Assembly: GCA_039829965.1 (NCBI GenBank)
Contig: CP139909.1
Location: 186,001-250,000, forward strand
Source of the DNA: Buchnera aphidicola (Chaetogeoica yunlongensis)
GTDB taxonomy: Bacteria > Pseudomonadota > Gammaproteobacteria > Enterobacterales > Enterobacteriaceae
DNA length: 64,000 bases
Direction of reading: 5' to 3'
Shown: in pieces, positions 20,714 to 31,924 of the stretch
How the letters are laid out: every line of letters starts with the position of its first letter
How positions within the stretch are numbered: position 1 is the stretch's first letter
Made by a program: the position numbers and the translations under genes
The notes under the pieces: model-generated
Told to the model about the DNA's origin: nothing
The model's input: only the letters and a program-made list of their open reading frames with translations
Database searches by the model: none

Positions 20714-21805
20714 GTGCCTAGTGTGTTTAAAATAAATTTAAAATGGAATGTAAAAATTTTTTGTTTATTTTTTATTTTTTTGTTGGTAATAATTTTATAT
20801 GGAATTTATTTAGATTTGAAAATTAATATATTATTATGTGATAAAATATGGAAAGTACCAGTTTCAGCTTATAGTAGGATTATTACCTTAAAAGTAGGTG
20901 ATTGTTATAATAAAAATGAAATTGTCTTAATGTTAAAAAATAATCGATATAAACAAGTTAGTTATTTGTCTATGTCTGGAGAATTTTTAGTATATGAACA
21001 TTCTCTAATTTTAATTAGGAGATCTTTTTATTTTTTAAATGGTTTTGAAAAAAAAATAGTTGTTAAATTGATTTTTAACAAAAATAAATTAGTTAAAATT
21101 ATAAATTTATCTCAAAATAAAATTTTTAATGAATTACGATTAGATTCTCAATTAATTTCTATGATAAAAGTTTTTAAAGGAGAAAAATATTTATTTTTAT
21201 CTAAAAATAATTTTCCTAAAATATTAATTAAATCTTTATTAGCCATTGAAGATAAAGATTTTTATAATCATAGTGGAATAAGTTTATATGCTATTTTTAG
21301 AGCTTTCTTAACAAATATAGTTTTTGGTCATATAATGCAGGGTGGTAGTACATTAACTCAGCAATTGATTAAAAATTTATTTTTAACTAATGCACGTACT
21401 GTATGGAGAAAATTTAATGAGATATATATGGCGTTAATTTTAGATTTTAAATATAGTAAAAATAGAATACTTGAATTATATTTAAATGAAATTTATTTAG
21501 GACAAAGTGGAAATAAACAGATTCGTGGATTTCCTTTAGCAAGTATTTATTATTTTGATCGACCTATTAATGAGTTGAGGCTGGATCAATATGCTTTATT
21601 AGTAGGTATGGTAAAAGGTGCTTCATTATATAATCCTTTTAAGAATCCAGAATTAACGTTATATCGTAGAAACAGAGTGCTGTGTTTGTTATTTCAACAA
21701 AACATTATTGATAGGTATTTATTTGATAAATTTAGAATTAAACCTTTGGATATAAAATCTAACAAATTTGTTTTTTGGAATTTTGATGATTTACATCAAT
21801 TTTAG
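20714..21805 (+). CDS. mrcB: PBP1b glycosyltransferase domain only (transpeptidase half lost)
   Basis: E. coli PBP1b (844 residues) polymerises lipid II and crosslinks the chains. This frame gives 363 residues. It has a short cytoplasmic tail, one membrane segment (about residues 14-32), a UB2H-like region, and the complete GT51 domain with catalytic E179 in LLAIEDKDFYNHSG, GGSTLTQQLIKNL and RILELYLNEIYLGQSG. It ends just after MVKGASLYNPFKNPEL and the short linker, exactly where the transpeptidase domain should begin; no SxxK, SxN or KTG motif remains in this frame. The assigned start is a GTG without a ribosome-binding site and is uncertain. It probably acts as a monofunctional glycosyltransferase (inference). 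Confidence 0.88.
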   Translation: MPSVFKINLKWNVKIFCLFFIFLLVIILYGIYLDLKINILLCDKIWKVPVSAYSRIITLKVGDCYNKNEIVLMLKNNRYKQVSYLSMSGEFLVYEHSLILIRRSFYFLNGFEKKIVVKLIFNKNKLVKIINLSQNKIFNELRLDSQLISMIKVFKGEKYLFLSKNNFPKILIKSLLAIEDKDFYNHSGISLYAIFRAFLTNIVFGHIMQGGSTLTQQLIKNLFLTNARTVWRKFNEIYMALILDFKYSKNRILELYLNEIYLGQSGNKQIRGFPLASIYYFDRPINELRLDQYALLVGMVKGASLYNPFKNPELTLYRRNRVLCLLFQQNIIDRYLFDKFRIKPLDIKSNKFVFWNFDDLHQF

Positions 21806-22060
21806 AAACAGATTTTTATTAGATAATAACATATGGTATTAAAAAGTGTTAGGAAGTTAATTTTTTTTTATTATCTGAGATGTAAGAGCTAAAATATTAA
21901 TAGAGAGTATTTTAAGAAATTGCATAATTAGATTAAATAAAGAAAAATTTAAAAAAATAGTTGTATCTAAAAATATAATTGATAAAGTTAGTGGATAATT
22001 TAAATTTATTTTGGAAGGGTATATTTTTAATATTAATAAAAATTATTATTTTAATAATTA
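21806..22060 (+). pseudogene. Possible eroded start of the mrcB transpeptidase domain
   Basis: Downstream of the mrcB stop, one frame over (about 21903-22027), the translation contains IIDKVSG followed by a stop and FKFILEG. It sits roughly where E. coli PBP1b has VVDRFSGEVRAMVGG at the beginning of its transpeptidase domain. The similarity is short and partly wishful in A+T-rich DNA. The position and the 1.4-kb length of the gap, close to that of the missing domain, are the better arguments. Confidence 0.3.
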
Positions 22061-23225
22061 CTATAATTCATTTATTAAAATATTTTTAAATTGATTTTTT
22101 ATTTTAATTTATACTATTGAAAAATAATTTTTTTAAAATAATATTTTAGGTAGTGAAATTTTAAATAATTTTTAATATAGAATATTATAGAATAACGTGT
22201 ATAAAAATTTTAGTATATTTATTAAAAAATTACATTAATTTTTCTAATTTGAATTTTTCATATTAGTAAATTTTGAAACAAATAATGAACAATCATTTTT
22301 TATTAAAAAATATTTAGATATCATATTTTTTTTATCGTTTCTAAAATCTATAAATTCAATTTTAATGATTTTGTTTAATTTTTTAAATTTGTTTTTAATA
22401 AATACAGAATTGTAAATTTTAAATTTATTCAATGTTGTACTATCTTAAAATAGTCATTTATTATATATTTATATTTAAATAATATTTGGTTAAAGTAGTT
22501 ACTGAATGTGGATATATTATGTATTATTAAATTTATTATTCAATGTTTTATTACTAAAAAATGAGTATATAGCACTTAATAACAAATGTATTTTTTTTAG
22601 TAAATTATAAAATTGTGATTTTAATTAATTATTGGTTAATTATATGTTGATTTGTAAAATATTAGTTTTTTTTCTATTTTGATGTGAAATAATAATTAAT
22701 TTATTTCATTTTATTTTTTTTATTTTTAAAATAAAAATTTTGGTAAATTATTATATTTGAAGACTTAATGAATATTTGTCATTATTCATTATGTTTATAA
22801 ATTTTTTATTCTGTATTTTTTTATATTAAATGCAAGCTTTGCAACAAGATTTAATTTATTTAAAAATATAAAATAAATTTTATATAGATATTATTTTTTA
22901 TATAATATTTATTTTTTTTGATTATTTATAGATAATTTATTAAGTATAATTTTATAATTAATTTATTTTTAGTTTGTTTAAAAAACATATAAATTTTTAA
23001 TAATTTTTTAATATTAAATATTTTTAATTTTTATATATTGAATTTTAATTTACAATTTTATTCAATATAAAATAATTTTATGTTTATATTTTTGTAAAAA
23101 ACAATAAAGTTAGGCTATGTAATTTATGCATAATTTTATCATATGAATATATTCTTATAAATTAATTATATTGGTATATATAATAAATATGATTTGGAAA
23201 ATATTTTAGATATGAGTATTTTAAT
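22061..23225. other. Long noncoding spacer before secA
   Basis: About 1.16 kb of near-pure A+T sequence without a supportable gene. With the preceding 250 bases it equals the size of the missing PBP1b transpeptidase domain plus a normal intergenic gap, so it is probably that domain eroded beyond recognition. A 62-codon minus-strand ORF at 22244-22432 looks random. The secA promoter should lie near the right end. Confidence 0.5.
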
Positions 23226-25736
23226 ATGATGAAAAAATTTTTTAGAAAGTTATTTATTAATAGAAATGATAGAATATTAAAAAATCTTGAAAAAATTGTT
23301 TATAAAATTAATAGTATAGAATGTAATTTCAAAAAATTATCAGATTTAGAATTAAAAGAAAAAACATATCAATTTCGTACACGTTTGAAACATGGAGAAA
23401 CTTTAGATGAGTTACTTCCTGAATCTTTCGCAACAGTAAGAGAAGCTAGTAAGCGTATATTTGGTATGCGTCATTTTGATGTTCAGTTGGTAGGAGGTAT
23501 AGTACTTCATCAAAGATGTATAGCTGAAATGCAAACTGGAGAAGGTAAAACTTTAACTTCAACATTGCCAATTTATTTGAATGCACTACAAAAGGAAGGT
23601 GTTCATATTGTAACTATGAATGATTATTTAGCTAAACGAGATGCTGAAAAAAATAGTATTTTATTTAATTTTTTAGGTTTAACTGTTGGTGTTAACGTAT
23701 CTGGGTTATCCTCTGTATTAAAAAAATTGGCTTATAATGCAGATATAACTTATGGAACTAACAATGAATTTTGCTTTGATTATTTAAGAGATAATATGGT
23801 TTTTTCTAGTAAAGACAAAGTTCAAAGAGAATTAAATTATGCACTTGTAGATGAAGTGGATTCTATTTTAATTGACGAATCTAGAACTCCTTTAGTAATT
23901 TCTGGATTTATTGAAGATGATTTGGAATTATACGTAAAAATTAATAAAATTGTTCCAATTTTATTGAGTCAAGAAAAAGAAGATTCAGATGAATTTATTG
24001 GAAAGGGACATTTTTATATTGATGAAAAACAACGTCAAGTATTTTTAACAGAAAGAGGATTGATTAAAATAGAAGAGTGGTTAATAGGTGCAAAATTAAT
24101 AAAAACTCGAGAATCTTTATACACTGCTAAAAAAATATCTTTAATGAATGGTATAATTTCTGCTTTACGAGCTAATTATTTATTTTTTAAAAATATTGAC
24201 TATATAGTTAAAAATAATGAAATAGTAATTGTAGATGAGCATACAGGAAGAACAATGGAAGGTAGAAGATGGTCTGATGGATTGCATCAAGCTATAGAGG
24301 CTAAAGAAGGAGTAGAAATAAAACATGAGAATCAAACATTAGCATCTATTACTTTTCAAAATTATTTTCGTTTATATAATAAATTATCAGGTATGACTGG
24401 AACTGCTATTACTGAAGAGTTTGAGTTTCGTTCAATTTATGATTTAGATACGGTAGTTATTCCAACTAATTCCCCTATGATAAGAAAGGATATGCCTGAT
24501 TTAGTGTATATGACTGAATTAGAAAAGATTGACGCAATTATAGAAGATATTAAAAACTGTTTTAAACGAAAACAACCAGTATTAGTAGGTACTGTATCGA
24601 TTGAAAAATCAGAATTTATTTCTAAAAAATTATCTCAATTAAAAATAAAACATAATGTACTTAATGCTAAATACCATGCAAAAGAAGCTGAAATCATTTC
24701 TCAAGCGGGAAAATTACAAGCAATTACTATTGCAACTAATATGGCAGGTAGAGGTACAGATATAGTATTAGGAGGAAATTTAGATTTTTCTGTATTAAAA
24801 CAGACGTCTTATAATGATACAAAATTAAAAGATAAAATTAGTAAATGGCAGAAAGAACATGATTTAGTATTACAATCTGGTGGTTTACATATTATAGGTA
24901 CTGAGAGGCATGAATCGCGTAGAATTGATAATCAATTAAGAGGTAGATCCGGTCGTCAAGGAGATCCTGGTTCATCTCGTTTTTATTTATCTATGGAAGA
25001 TTCTTTATTGAGGATTTTTATTTCTGAACGTATTATAAACATTATGAGAGCAATAGGAATAAAAAGTGGTGAAGCAATTACGCATCCATTTGTTACTAAA
25101 GCTATTTTAAACGCTCAGGAAAAAGTTGAAAGTCGTAATTTTGATTTAAGAAAACAATTATTAGATTATGATAATGTATTTAATGATCAAAGAAAAGTAT
25201 TTTATTATATTCGTAATTATATAATAAATTCAACACATATTTATATTCATAGTGTTATAAAAAATATTTATAATGATGTGGTATCTAAAATTATAGATGG
25301 TTTTATAAAAAAAGAATTAATAAAAGACTCTCTACAAATTTTAGAACTAGAAGTTTATCTAAAACAGAAATATCAAATACTATGTTGTGTTTTTAATCGA
25401 TTTAAAAATAATGTTGCTATCTATAAATCGGATATAATAAGTTTTATCGTTCAAATAATGTATGATAAATATAGAAAAAAAATTAGTACACTTAATAAAA
25501 ATGATGTTCATGAATATGAAAGGTTGATTTTGTTAGAATCTTTAGATTATTTTTGGCAAGAGCATTTATCTGCTATGGAATATTTACGTCAAAGTATTCA
25601 TTTAAGAGGTTATGCTCAAAAAGATCCTAAACAGGAATATAAACGAGAATCTTTTTTTATGTTTGAAAGCATGTTAAAATCTATTAGGTATGAAATATTT
25701 TCTATTTTATCAGACGTCAATGTTTTTAAAAATTAA
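23226..25736 (+). CDS. secA: Preprotein translocase ATPase SecA, without C-terminal zinc domain
   Basis: SecA drives secretory proteins through SecYEG with ATP. The protein has 836 residues (E. coli 901). The Walker A motif MQTGEGKTL, the DEAD-like DEVDSILID, the preprotein cross-linking domain, and [13 protein letters not shown] plus [17 protein letters not shown] of the second nucleotide domain are all intact. The helical scaffold ends with [15 protein letters not shown]. It stops about 20 residues later, so the flexible linker and the Zn-binding tail with its cysteines, which contacts SecB and lipid, are missing. Core translocase function should remain. A second ATG at 23229 is possible. 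Confidence 0.97.
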   Translation: MMKKFFRKLFINRNDRILKNLEKIVYKINSIECNFKKLSDLELKEKTYQFRTRLKHGETLDELLPESFATVREASKRIFGMRHFDVQLVGGIVLHQRCIAEMQTGEGKTLTSTLPIYLNALQKEGVHIVTMNDYLAKRDAEKNSILFNFLGLTVGVNVSGLSSVLKKLAYNADITYGTNNEFCFDYLRDNMVFSSKDKVQRELNYALVDEVDSILIDESRTPLVISGFIEDDLELYVKINKIVPILLSQEKEDSDEFIGKGHFYIDEKQRQVFLTERGLIKIEEWLIGAKLIKTRESLYTAKKISLMNGIISALRANYLFFKNIDYIVKNNEIVIVDEHTGRTMEGRRWSDGLHQAIEAKEGVEIKHENQTLASITFQNYFRLYNKLSGMTGTAITEEFEFRSIYDLDTVVIPTNSPMIRKDMPDLVYMTELEKIDAIIEDIKNCFKRKQPVLVGTVSIEKSEFISKKLSQLKIKHNVLNAKYHAKEAEIISQAGKLQAITIATNMAGRGTDIVLGGNLDFSVLKQTSYNDTKLKDKISKWQKEHDLVLQSGGLHIIGTERHESRRIDNQLRGRSGRQGDPGSSRFYLSMEDSLLRIFISERIINIMRAIGIKSGEAITHPFVTKAILNAQEKVESRNFDLRKQLLDYDNVFNDQRKVFYYIRNYIINSTHIYIHSVIKNIYNDVVSKIIDGFIKKELIKDSLQILELEVYLKQKYQILCCVFNRFKNNVAIYKSDIISFIVQIMYDKYRKKISTLNKNDVHEYERLILLESLDYFWQEHLSAMEYLRQSIHLRGYAQKDPKQEYKRESFFMFESMLKSIRYEIFSILSDVNVFKN

Positions 25737-26447
25737 ATTAATAATATTTAATGATCTTTTTAATAAAATATGTTTTTTATAAAACAAAGGTTAATACTTG
25801 TTTGTAAATTTTGTTAAAAAATTTTTAATAATTATTTATATTTTTTAAATTATTTATGGATTAGTTTTTAGTATAGTGTTAAATTTGAAGAATAATACAA
25901 AAATTTTTATTTTTAAACATTTACTATTTGTTATGTAAGTTAATTCTTAATTCATCTCCCATCATAAATTATTTTCAATAAAATAACTAAGTATTATTTT
26001 CAAATTCAATAATATATTATTGATTTATTCTTATTTTTTTAAATTAATATTTTATTGTTTTATAAAATTTTTGTTTGTTTTATTTATGTTTGTATTTTAA
26101 TAAAATAAGAATTTTGATGTAAAGTATAATATTTAACATTTATGAATTTACTGATATTTAATTTTTATTGCTCTATATTTTTGTTTTTATATATTTTGTG
26201 TTTTAAGTGTATGTGTAGTTTGATTTTTGTGTTAATTATTTAAATATTATATCAAATTATTTTAAATTTTATACTTTTAATTAATTTCAATTAAATTATT
26301 TAATATAAATTTTGTAATTTTAATTTTAGAAATGTTTTATTGAAATTTTCAAGTATTTTTTAATTATTAAAGATTATAATTGTGAGTATTTTACCTGTTT
26401 AGTGTTTTTAAATGATGTATTTTTCAAAAAGAGATAAATGAAAAGAT
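25737..26447. other. Decayed spacer between secA and guaC
   Basis: About 710 bases with no ORF, RNA or strong repeat that I can support. In other Buchnera, mutT and coaE lie between secA and guaC, so this probably holds their remains; I recognised no fragment. The last about 100 bases must carry the guaC promoter. A GAGA sequence about 15 bases before the guaC ATG is the only candidate ribosome-binding signal. Confidence 0.5.
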
Positions 26448-27497
26448 ATGCGTATTGAAGAGGATATTAAATTAGGTTTTAAAGATGTATTAATTAGGCC
26501 TAAAAGATCTATATTAAATAGTAGATCTCAAGTTGATTTGACACGTAATTTTATATTTAAAAATTCTAAGAAACAGTGGTTAGGAATTCCTCTTATTGCT
26601 TCTAATATGGATACTATTGGTACTTTTAAAATGGCTGAAGTGTTATCGTCTTTTGGTATATTAACAGCTATTCATAAATATTATTCTTATTGTAGTTGGA
26701 AAAATTTTATTAATAATACTTCTACTAAAGTAGTAAAGCATGTAATGGTATCTACTGGTATGTTAGATGAAGATTTTTTAAAATTAAAAAAAATTTTATC
26801 GTTATCTTCTTATTTGCAATATATTTGTATAGATGTAGCAAATGGATATTCTGAGAAATTTGTAACTTTTTTAAAAAAAATTAGAGAATGTTTTCAGGAT
26901 AAAATTATATGTGCAGGGAATGTAGTTACTGTAGAAATGGTTGAAGAATTAATTTTATCTGGTGCTGATATAGTTAAAGTAGGTCTTGGTCCTGGATCTG
27001 TGTGTACTACACGTGTTAAAACGGCTATAGGATATCCTCAATTATCTGCTGTTATTGAATGTTCAGATGCGGCACATGGTTTAGGGGGACAAATTATTAG
27101 TGATGGAGGATGCATTGTATCAGGAGATATTGCAAAGGCTTTTGGTGGAGGAGCTGATTTTGTAATGTTAGGAGGTATGTTAGCAGGACATAGAGAATGT
27201 GAAGGTGTTGTTTTTGAAGAAGATAATAAACAATATATGGTTTTTTATGGAATGAGTTCTAAATCTGCTATGGATCGTCATATTGGTGGTGTGGCTAGAT
27301 ATAGAACTCCGGAAGGTAAAACAGTAAAAGTATTATTTCGTGGTTCTGTAAAGAAAACTATTAGTGATATTTTAGGTGGTTTACGTTCTACTTGTACTTA
27401 TGTTGGTGCTTTCACTTTAAAAGAATTAACAAAACGAACAACTTTTATAAAAGTTTCAGAACAAGAAAATATGATATTTAATAATCAAGAAATATAA
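26448..27497 (+). CDS. guaC: GMP reductase
   Basis: GuaC reductively deaminates GMP to IMP with NADPH, letting the cell rebalance guanine and adenine nucleotides. The protein has 349 residues (E. coli 347). It is a TIM-barrel of the IMPDH/GMPR family with the catalytic cysteine in [11 protein letters not shown], the phosphate-binding ISDGGC and [17 protein letters not shown] segments, and the mobile flap [12 protein letters not shown]. In Buchnera guaC is the main link between GMP and IMP pools in a reduced purine network (established for related strains). Confidence 0.96.
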   Translation: MRIEEDIKLGFKDVLIRPKRSILNSRSQVDLTRNFIFKNSKKQWLGIPLIASNMDTIGTFKMAEVLSSFGILTAIHKYYSYCSWKNFINNTSTKVVKHVMVSTGMLDEDFLKLKKILSLSSYLQYICIDVANGYSEKFVTFLKKIRECFQDKIICAGNVVTVEMVEELILSGADIVKVGLGPGSVCTTRVKTAIGYPQLSAVIECSDAAHGLGGQIISDGGCIVSGDIAKAFGGGADFVMLGGMLAGHRECEGVVFEEDNKQYMVFYGMSSKSAMDRHIGGVARYRTPEGKTVKVLFRGSVKKTISDILGGLRSTCTYVGAFTLKELTKRTTFIKVSEQENMIFNNQEI

Positions 27498-27841
27498 AAT
27501 TAATTTTTTTAGTCAAATTTTTTATAGAAATATGTAACTTTTGTATATTTAATTTTATGTTTAATATTTTTATGTAAATTTCAATATCTATTATTTTTAT
27601 TTTTGATGAGTAATCGAAAAATAAAAACTGAATTTTTATTGATATTTTATATAACAGAATATATGGATATCTTAAATTTTTTGTAAAGATAGTTAATGGT
27701 ATAATTTAATTAAGTAACAATATTTTGTATATTATGTTAAATAGTTTTTATTTTTTTAAGTCAAAATATAAAAATTTAGAATATAGAAATTAAATTAGAT
27801 TAATAAATAAATTTGCTAAAATAATTAATAAGGAATATTTT
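27498..27841. other. Intergenic region upstream of aceE
   Basis: A 344-base gap between guaC and aceE. It must contain the promoter of the pyruvate dehydrogenase genes. The regulator gene pdhR, which precedes aceE in E. coli, is absent and I see no remnant or PdhR-type operator. The AAGGA ribosome-binding site of aceE lies at its right end. Confidence 0.5.
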
Positions 27842-30505
27842 ATGATAGAGTATTTGTCAGAGGATATAGATCCACTTGAAACACATGAATGGATAGAATC
27901 TATTGAATCAGTTATTTCAAAGGAAGGTTTAGATAGAGCTGTTTTTATTTTTACTGCTGTCAGTAAATTTTTATCTAAGAAGGGTATTAAGGTTATTACA
28001 GATAATGCTGGAGAAAATTATATTAATACTATACCAGTAGAGTTAGAGCCTAAATATCCAGGAGATTTGTATATAGAGTATAAAATACGTTCTGTTATTC
28101 GTTGGAATGCTATAATGATGGTATTAAGAGCTTCAAAAAAGAATTTAGAATTGGGAGGACATTTGTCTTCTTTTCAATCAGCAGCGACTATTTATGAAGT
28201 ATGCTTTAATCATTTTTTTCGTGGAGTTAATGAAAAAGATGGTGGAGATTTGGTGTATTTTCAAGGCCACATTTCACCTGGAATTTATTCTCGAGCTTTT
28301 ATTGAAGGAAGATTTAGTGAAGAACAGTTAGATAATTTTAGACAAGAAATTGGAGGTTTGGGTTTATCTTCTTATCCACATCCTAAATTAATGCCAAAAT
28401 TTTGGCAATTTCCTACTGTTTCTATGGGATTAAGTTCTGTATGTGCGATTTATCAAGCTAAATTTTTAAAATATTTACAGCATAGAAATTTACAGGATAC
28501 TCAGAACAAAAAAGTTTATGCATTTTTAGGAGATGGTGAAATGGATGAACCTGAATCAAAAGGAGTTATTTCTATTGCTGCACGTGAAAAATTAGATAAT
28601 TTAATATTTATTGTAAATTGTAATTTGCAAAGATTAGATGGTCCAGTTATAGGTAATGGTAAAGTTATTTCTGAATTAGAAAATGTATTTAAAGGATGTG
28701 GTTGGGAAGTTATTAAAGTAATTTGGGGTAGTAAATGGGATATTTTGTTTAAAAAGGATGTTAGCGGAAAATTAATAGAATTAATGAACGAAACTTTAGA
28801 TGGAGATTATCAAACATATAAATCTAAAAATGGTGCTTATATAAGAAAACATTTTTTTGGAAAGTATATAGAAACGAGACGTTTAGTAGAGGATATGTCA
28901 GATGAACAAATTTGGAATTTAGATAGAGGAGGTCATGATTCTAAGAAAATTTATGCAGCTCTTAAAAAAGCTAATTCTGTTAAAGAAAAACCAGTAATAA
29001 TATTAATGCATACGGTTAAAGGATATGGAATGGGAGATATTGCAGAAGGTAAAAATATAGCTCATCAAATCAAAAAAATAGATATTAATGGTCTAATTCA
29101 TATTAAAAATAGGTTTAAAATTCCAGTAAAGAATCATGAAATTGAATCATTACCGTATGTATCTTTTGATATTAATAGTAAAGAACATAGGTATCTTCAT
29201 GAACGTAGAAAAATATTAGGTGGATATCTTCCTACGAGATTATCTAATTTTACTAATACTATTGTTTTACCTGAATTGAGTGATTTTAATTCTTTGTTAG
29301 AAAAACAAAGAAAAGAAATTTCTACTACTGTAGTATTTATTCGTATATTGAATATTTTATTAAGAAATACTTTTATTAAAAACAGAATTGTTCCAATAGT
29401 TGCAGACGAAGCACGTACATTTGGGATGGAAGGATTGTTTCAAAAAATAGGAATTTATAGTTTTAATGGACAAAAATATATACCTCAAGATAAAGAATTA
29501 TTTTCTTATTATAAAGAGGATAAGCAAGGACAAATTTTACAGGAAGGAATAAATGAATTAGGAGCTGCTGCTTCTTGGTTAGCTGCTGCTACATCTTATA
29601 GTACAAATAATTTTCCTATGATTCCGTTTTATATTTTTTATTCTATTTTTGGATTTCAAAGAATTGGTGATTTATTTTGGGCTGCAGGGGATCAACAGGC
29701 AAGAGGGTTTTTAATAGGAGGTACTTCGGGAAAAACTACATTAAATGGAGAGGGATTACAACATGGTGATGGGCATAGTCATATTCAAGCATTAACTATT
29801 CCCAACTGTATATCGTACAATCCTTCTTATGCTTATGAACTTGCTGTAATTATAAATGATGGTTTGAATAGAATGTATGGTTCTAATCAAGAAAATATTT
29901 ATTATTATATTACAACGATGAATGAAAGTTATTTAATGCCAGGTATGTTGGATAATATTAATGAGGGTATTTGTAAAGGAATTTATAGATTAAAATGTTT
30001 TGGTAAAACTAATATTAAGGTTCAAATATTAGGTTCTGGTTCTATACTTCAATGTGTATTGCGAGCATCGAAAATTTTATTAAAAAATTATGATATAGGA
30101 TCAGAAGTATATAGTGTAACTTCATTTACTGAGTTAGCTAGAAATGGACAAGATTGCGAAAGATGGAATTTATTACATCCAACGAAAGAAAAAAAAGTTC
30201 CTTTTATTTCTAAAAGTATGAGTAAATTACCAGCTATTGCTGTAACTGATTATATGAAATTATTTGCTGAACAAGTTAGAGCTTATGTTCCTTCAATAAG
30301 CTATCGCGTTTTAGGAACGGATGGATTTGGACGTTCTGATAGTCGTCCAAAATTGCGCAGTTATTTTGAAATTGATGAGCATTATATAGTTCTTGCTGTT
30401 CTCGGAGAATTATCAAAACTTGGGAGTGTGGATAACAATACTATTGTTAACGCGATAAATCGGTTCAATATTGATATAGACAAAATTAACCCGCGTTTAG
30501 CATAG
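27842..30505 (+). CDS. aceE: Pyruvate dehydrogenase E1 component (homodimeric)
   Basis: AceE decarboxylates pyruvate on thiamine diphosphate and passes the acetyl group to the lipoyl arm of AceF. The protein has 887 residues, the same length as in E. coli. The ThDP/Mg motif runs from GDGEMDEPES to FIVNCN (about residues 230-260). HGDGHSHIQAL and FGRSDSRPKLR are characteristic of the homodimeric E1 family. AAGGA precedes the ATG at 7 bases. aceF follows 12 bases downstream. It provides acetyl-CoA. Confidence 0.97.
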   Translation: MIEYLSEDIDPLETHEWIESIESVISKEGLDRAVFIFTAVSKFLSKKGIKVITDNAGENYINTIPVELEPKYPGDLYIEYKIRSVIRWNAIMMVLRASKKNLELGGHLSSFQSAATIYEVCFNHFFRGVNEKDGGDLVYFQGHISPGIYSRAFIEGRFSEEQLDNFRQEIGGLGLSSYPHPKLMPKFWQFPTVSMGLSSVCAIYQAKFLKYLQHRNLQDTQNKKVYAFLGDGEMDEPESKGVISIAAREKLDNLIFIVNCNLQRLDGPVIGNGKVISELENVFKGCGWEVIKVIWGSKWDILFKKDVSGKLIELMNETLDGDYQTYKSKNGAYIRKHFFGKYIETRRLVEDMSDEQIWNLDRGGHDSKKIYAALKKANSVKEKPVIILMHTVKGYGMGDIAEGKNIAHQIKKIDINGLIHIKNRFKIPVKNHEIESLPYVSFDINSKEHRYLHERRKILGGYLPTRLSNFTNTIVLPELSDFNSLLEKQRKEISTTVVFIRILNILLRNTFIKNRIVPIVADEARTFGMEGLFQKIGIYSFNGQKYIPQDKELFSYYKEDKQGQILQEGINELGAAASWLAAATSYSTNNFPMIPFYIFYSIFGFQRIGDLFWAAGDQQARGFLIGGTSGKTTLNGEGLQHGDGHSHIQALTIPNCISYNPSYAYELAVIINDGLNRMYGSNQENIYYYITTMNESYLMPGMLDNINEGICKGIYRLKCFGKTNIKVQILGSGSILQCVLRASKILLKNYDIGSEVYSVTSFTELARNGQDCERWNLLHPTKEKKVPFISKSMSKLPAIAVTDYMKLFAEQVRAYVPSISYRVLGTDGFGRSDSRPKLRSYFEIDEHYIVLAVLGELSKLGSVDNNTIVNAINRFNIDIDKINPRLA

Positions 30506-30517
30506 GAGTAAAAATTA

Positions 30518-31771
30518 ATGGATATTGAAGTTAAAATGCCTGAACTTGGTATAGAATTAGTAGAAGTTGTTGAGATTTTAGTAAAAATTGGAGATCAAGT
30601 TAAAAAAAATGATTCAATAATTACAGTTGAGGGACAAAAAGCATCAATCGAAATACCAACTTTGCATTCAGGAAAAATTAAGGATATAAAAGTACATGTG
30701 GGAAGTAAAATAGCAACTGGTGGACTAATTTTAATATTAAATAATTTAGATTCTTCACGATTAAATAAAAATTCATTATTATCTTCTGAACATAGTGTTA
30801 GTAAATATGTTAGTTCAAAGGAAAAAGACATAACATGTAATGATACTAATAAGAATTATGTTGTGTATGCTAGTCCAATAGTTCGTCGTTTGGCTAGAAA
30901 ATATGATATAAAATTAGAGAACGTCGTAGGTAGTGGTAGAAAATTTAGAATTTTAAAAGAAGATGTAATTTTTTATCGTAATAAATCACAAAAACAACAA
31001 AATAAGCGTAATTATGCAGATAATAATAAAAAAATGAATTATCATGGTGATAATAATGTCATTGATGATTTGTCGAAGAATATTGAATTAACTAAAATAC
31101 AAAGAATTTCTAGTGAAAATTTACTTTCAAGTTGGTTAACAATTCCACATGTCACACAATTTGATGAGTCGGATATTACTGAATTAGATATTTTTAGAAA
31201 AAAATATAATGATAGTTTATCGGATACTTCTAAAAAATTGACTATTTTAGTTTTTGTTATAAAAGCTGTTGCTGTTGCATTAGAAAAATTTTCTAAATTT
31301 AATAGTCGTTTATTGATTAAAAAAGATAGAAGTTTTTTAGTACAAAATAACAGTATAAATATAGGTATTGCGGTTAATACGAATCAAGGATTATTAGTTC
31401 CTGTGATTAGTCATGTAAATAAAAAACGTATTTTTAATTTATTTTCTGAAATGTGTATTTTATTGGATAATGCTCGTTTAGGGAAAATAAATTTTTCGGA
31501 TGTTCAAGTAAAGAGTAGTTTTACAGTATCTAATTTGGGTGGAATAGGAGGTACATATTTTACGCCAATTATAAATTATCCTGAATTAGCAATTTTAGGT
31601 ATTTCTAGAACTTCAATTAAACCATATTGGAACAATGATCGTTTTATTCCAAAATTGTTTTTACCTTTATCGTTGTCTTATGATCATCGTGCTATTGATG
31701 GGGTAGAAGCTGCTAAATTCATTACTTTTATAAGTAATGTTTTATCTGATATTCGTTTATTGTTAATGTAA
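30518..31771 (+). CDS. aceF: Dihydrolipoamide acetyltransferase E2, single lipoyl domain
   Basis: AceF is the core of the pyruvate dehydrogenase complex and transfers acetyl groups to CoA. The protein has 417 residues, against 630 in E. coli, because only one lipoyl domain is left instead of three. The domains in order are lipoyl (residues 1-80, lipoyl-lysine K41 in VEGQKASIEI), a charged linker, the E1/E3-binding domain (YASPIVRRLARKYDI), a second linker, and the catalytic domain ending with DHRAIDGVEAAKF. GGAG precedes the ATG. A single lipoyl domain is enough for catalysis in engineered E. coli complexes (established). Confidence 0.97.
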   Translation: MDIEVKMPELGIELVEVVEILVKIGDQVKKNDSIITVEGQKASIEIPTLHSGKIKDIKVHVGSKIATGGLILILNNLDSSRLNKNSLLSSEHSVSKYVSSKEKDITCNDTNKNYVVYASPIVRRLARKYDIKLENVVGSGRKFRILKEDVIFYRNKSQKQQNKRNYADNNKKMNYHGDNNVIDDLSKNIELTKIQRISSENLLSSWLTIPHVTQFDESDITELDIFRKKYNDSLSDTSKKLTILVFVIKAVAVALEKFSKFNSRLLIKKDRSFLVQNNSINIGIAVNTNQGLLVPVISHVNKKRIFNLFSEMCILLDNARLGKINFSDVQVKSSFTVSNLGGIGGTYFTPIINYPELAILGISRTSIKPYWNNDRFIPKLFLPLSLSYDHRAIDGVEAAKFITFISNVLSDIRLLLM

Positions 31772-31924
31772 CGTGAGATTATAACTATGAAAAAATTATT
31801 TTTCTTATTATATATTATATTTATGTAATTTTTGTCTTTTTGATAAAGAAGTATTAGAGATCTATATTCCTATAGATAGTTGTACTAAATTAATCACAAC
31901 ATAACTATATTAAATAGGTAGATA

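Noticed and set aside
22244..22432. 62-codon minus-strand ORF in the mrcB-secA gap
   Set aside because: No recognisable motif or ribosome-binding site, composition like random frames of this DNA, and it lies in probable PBP1b debris.
31860..31877. 7-bp hairpin between aceF and lpd
   Set aside because: Only one G-C pair and no T tract; expected by chance.
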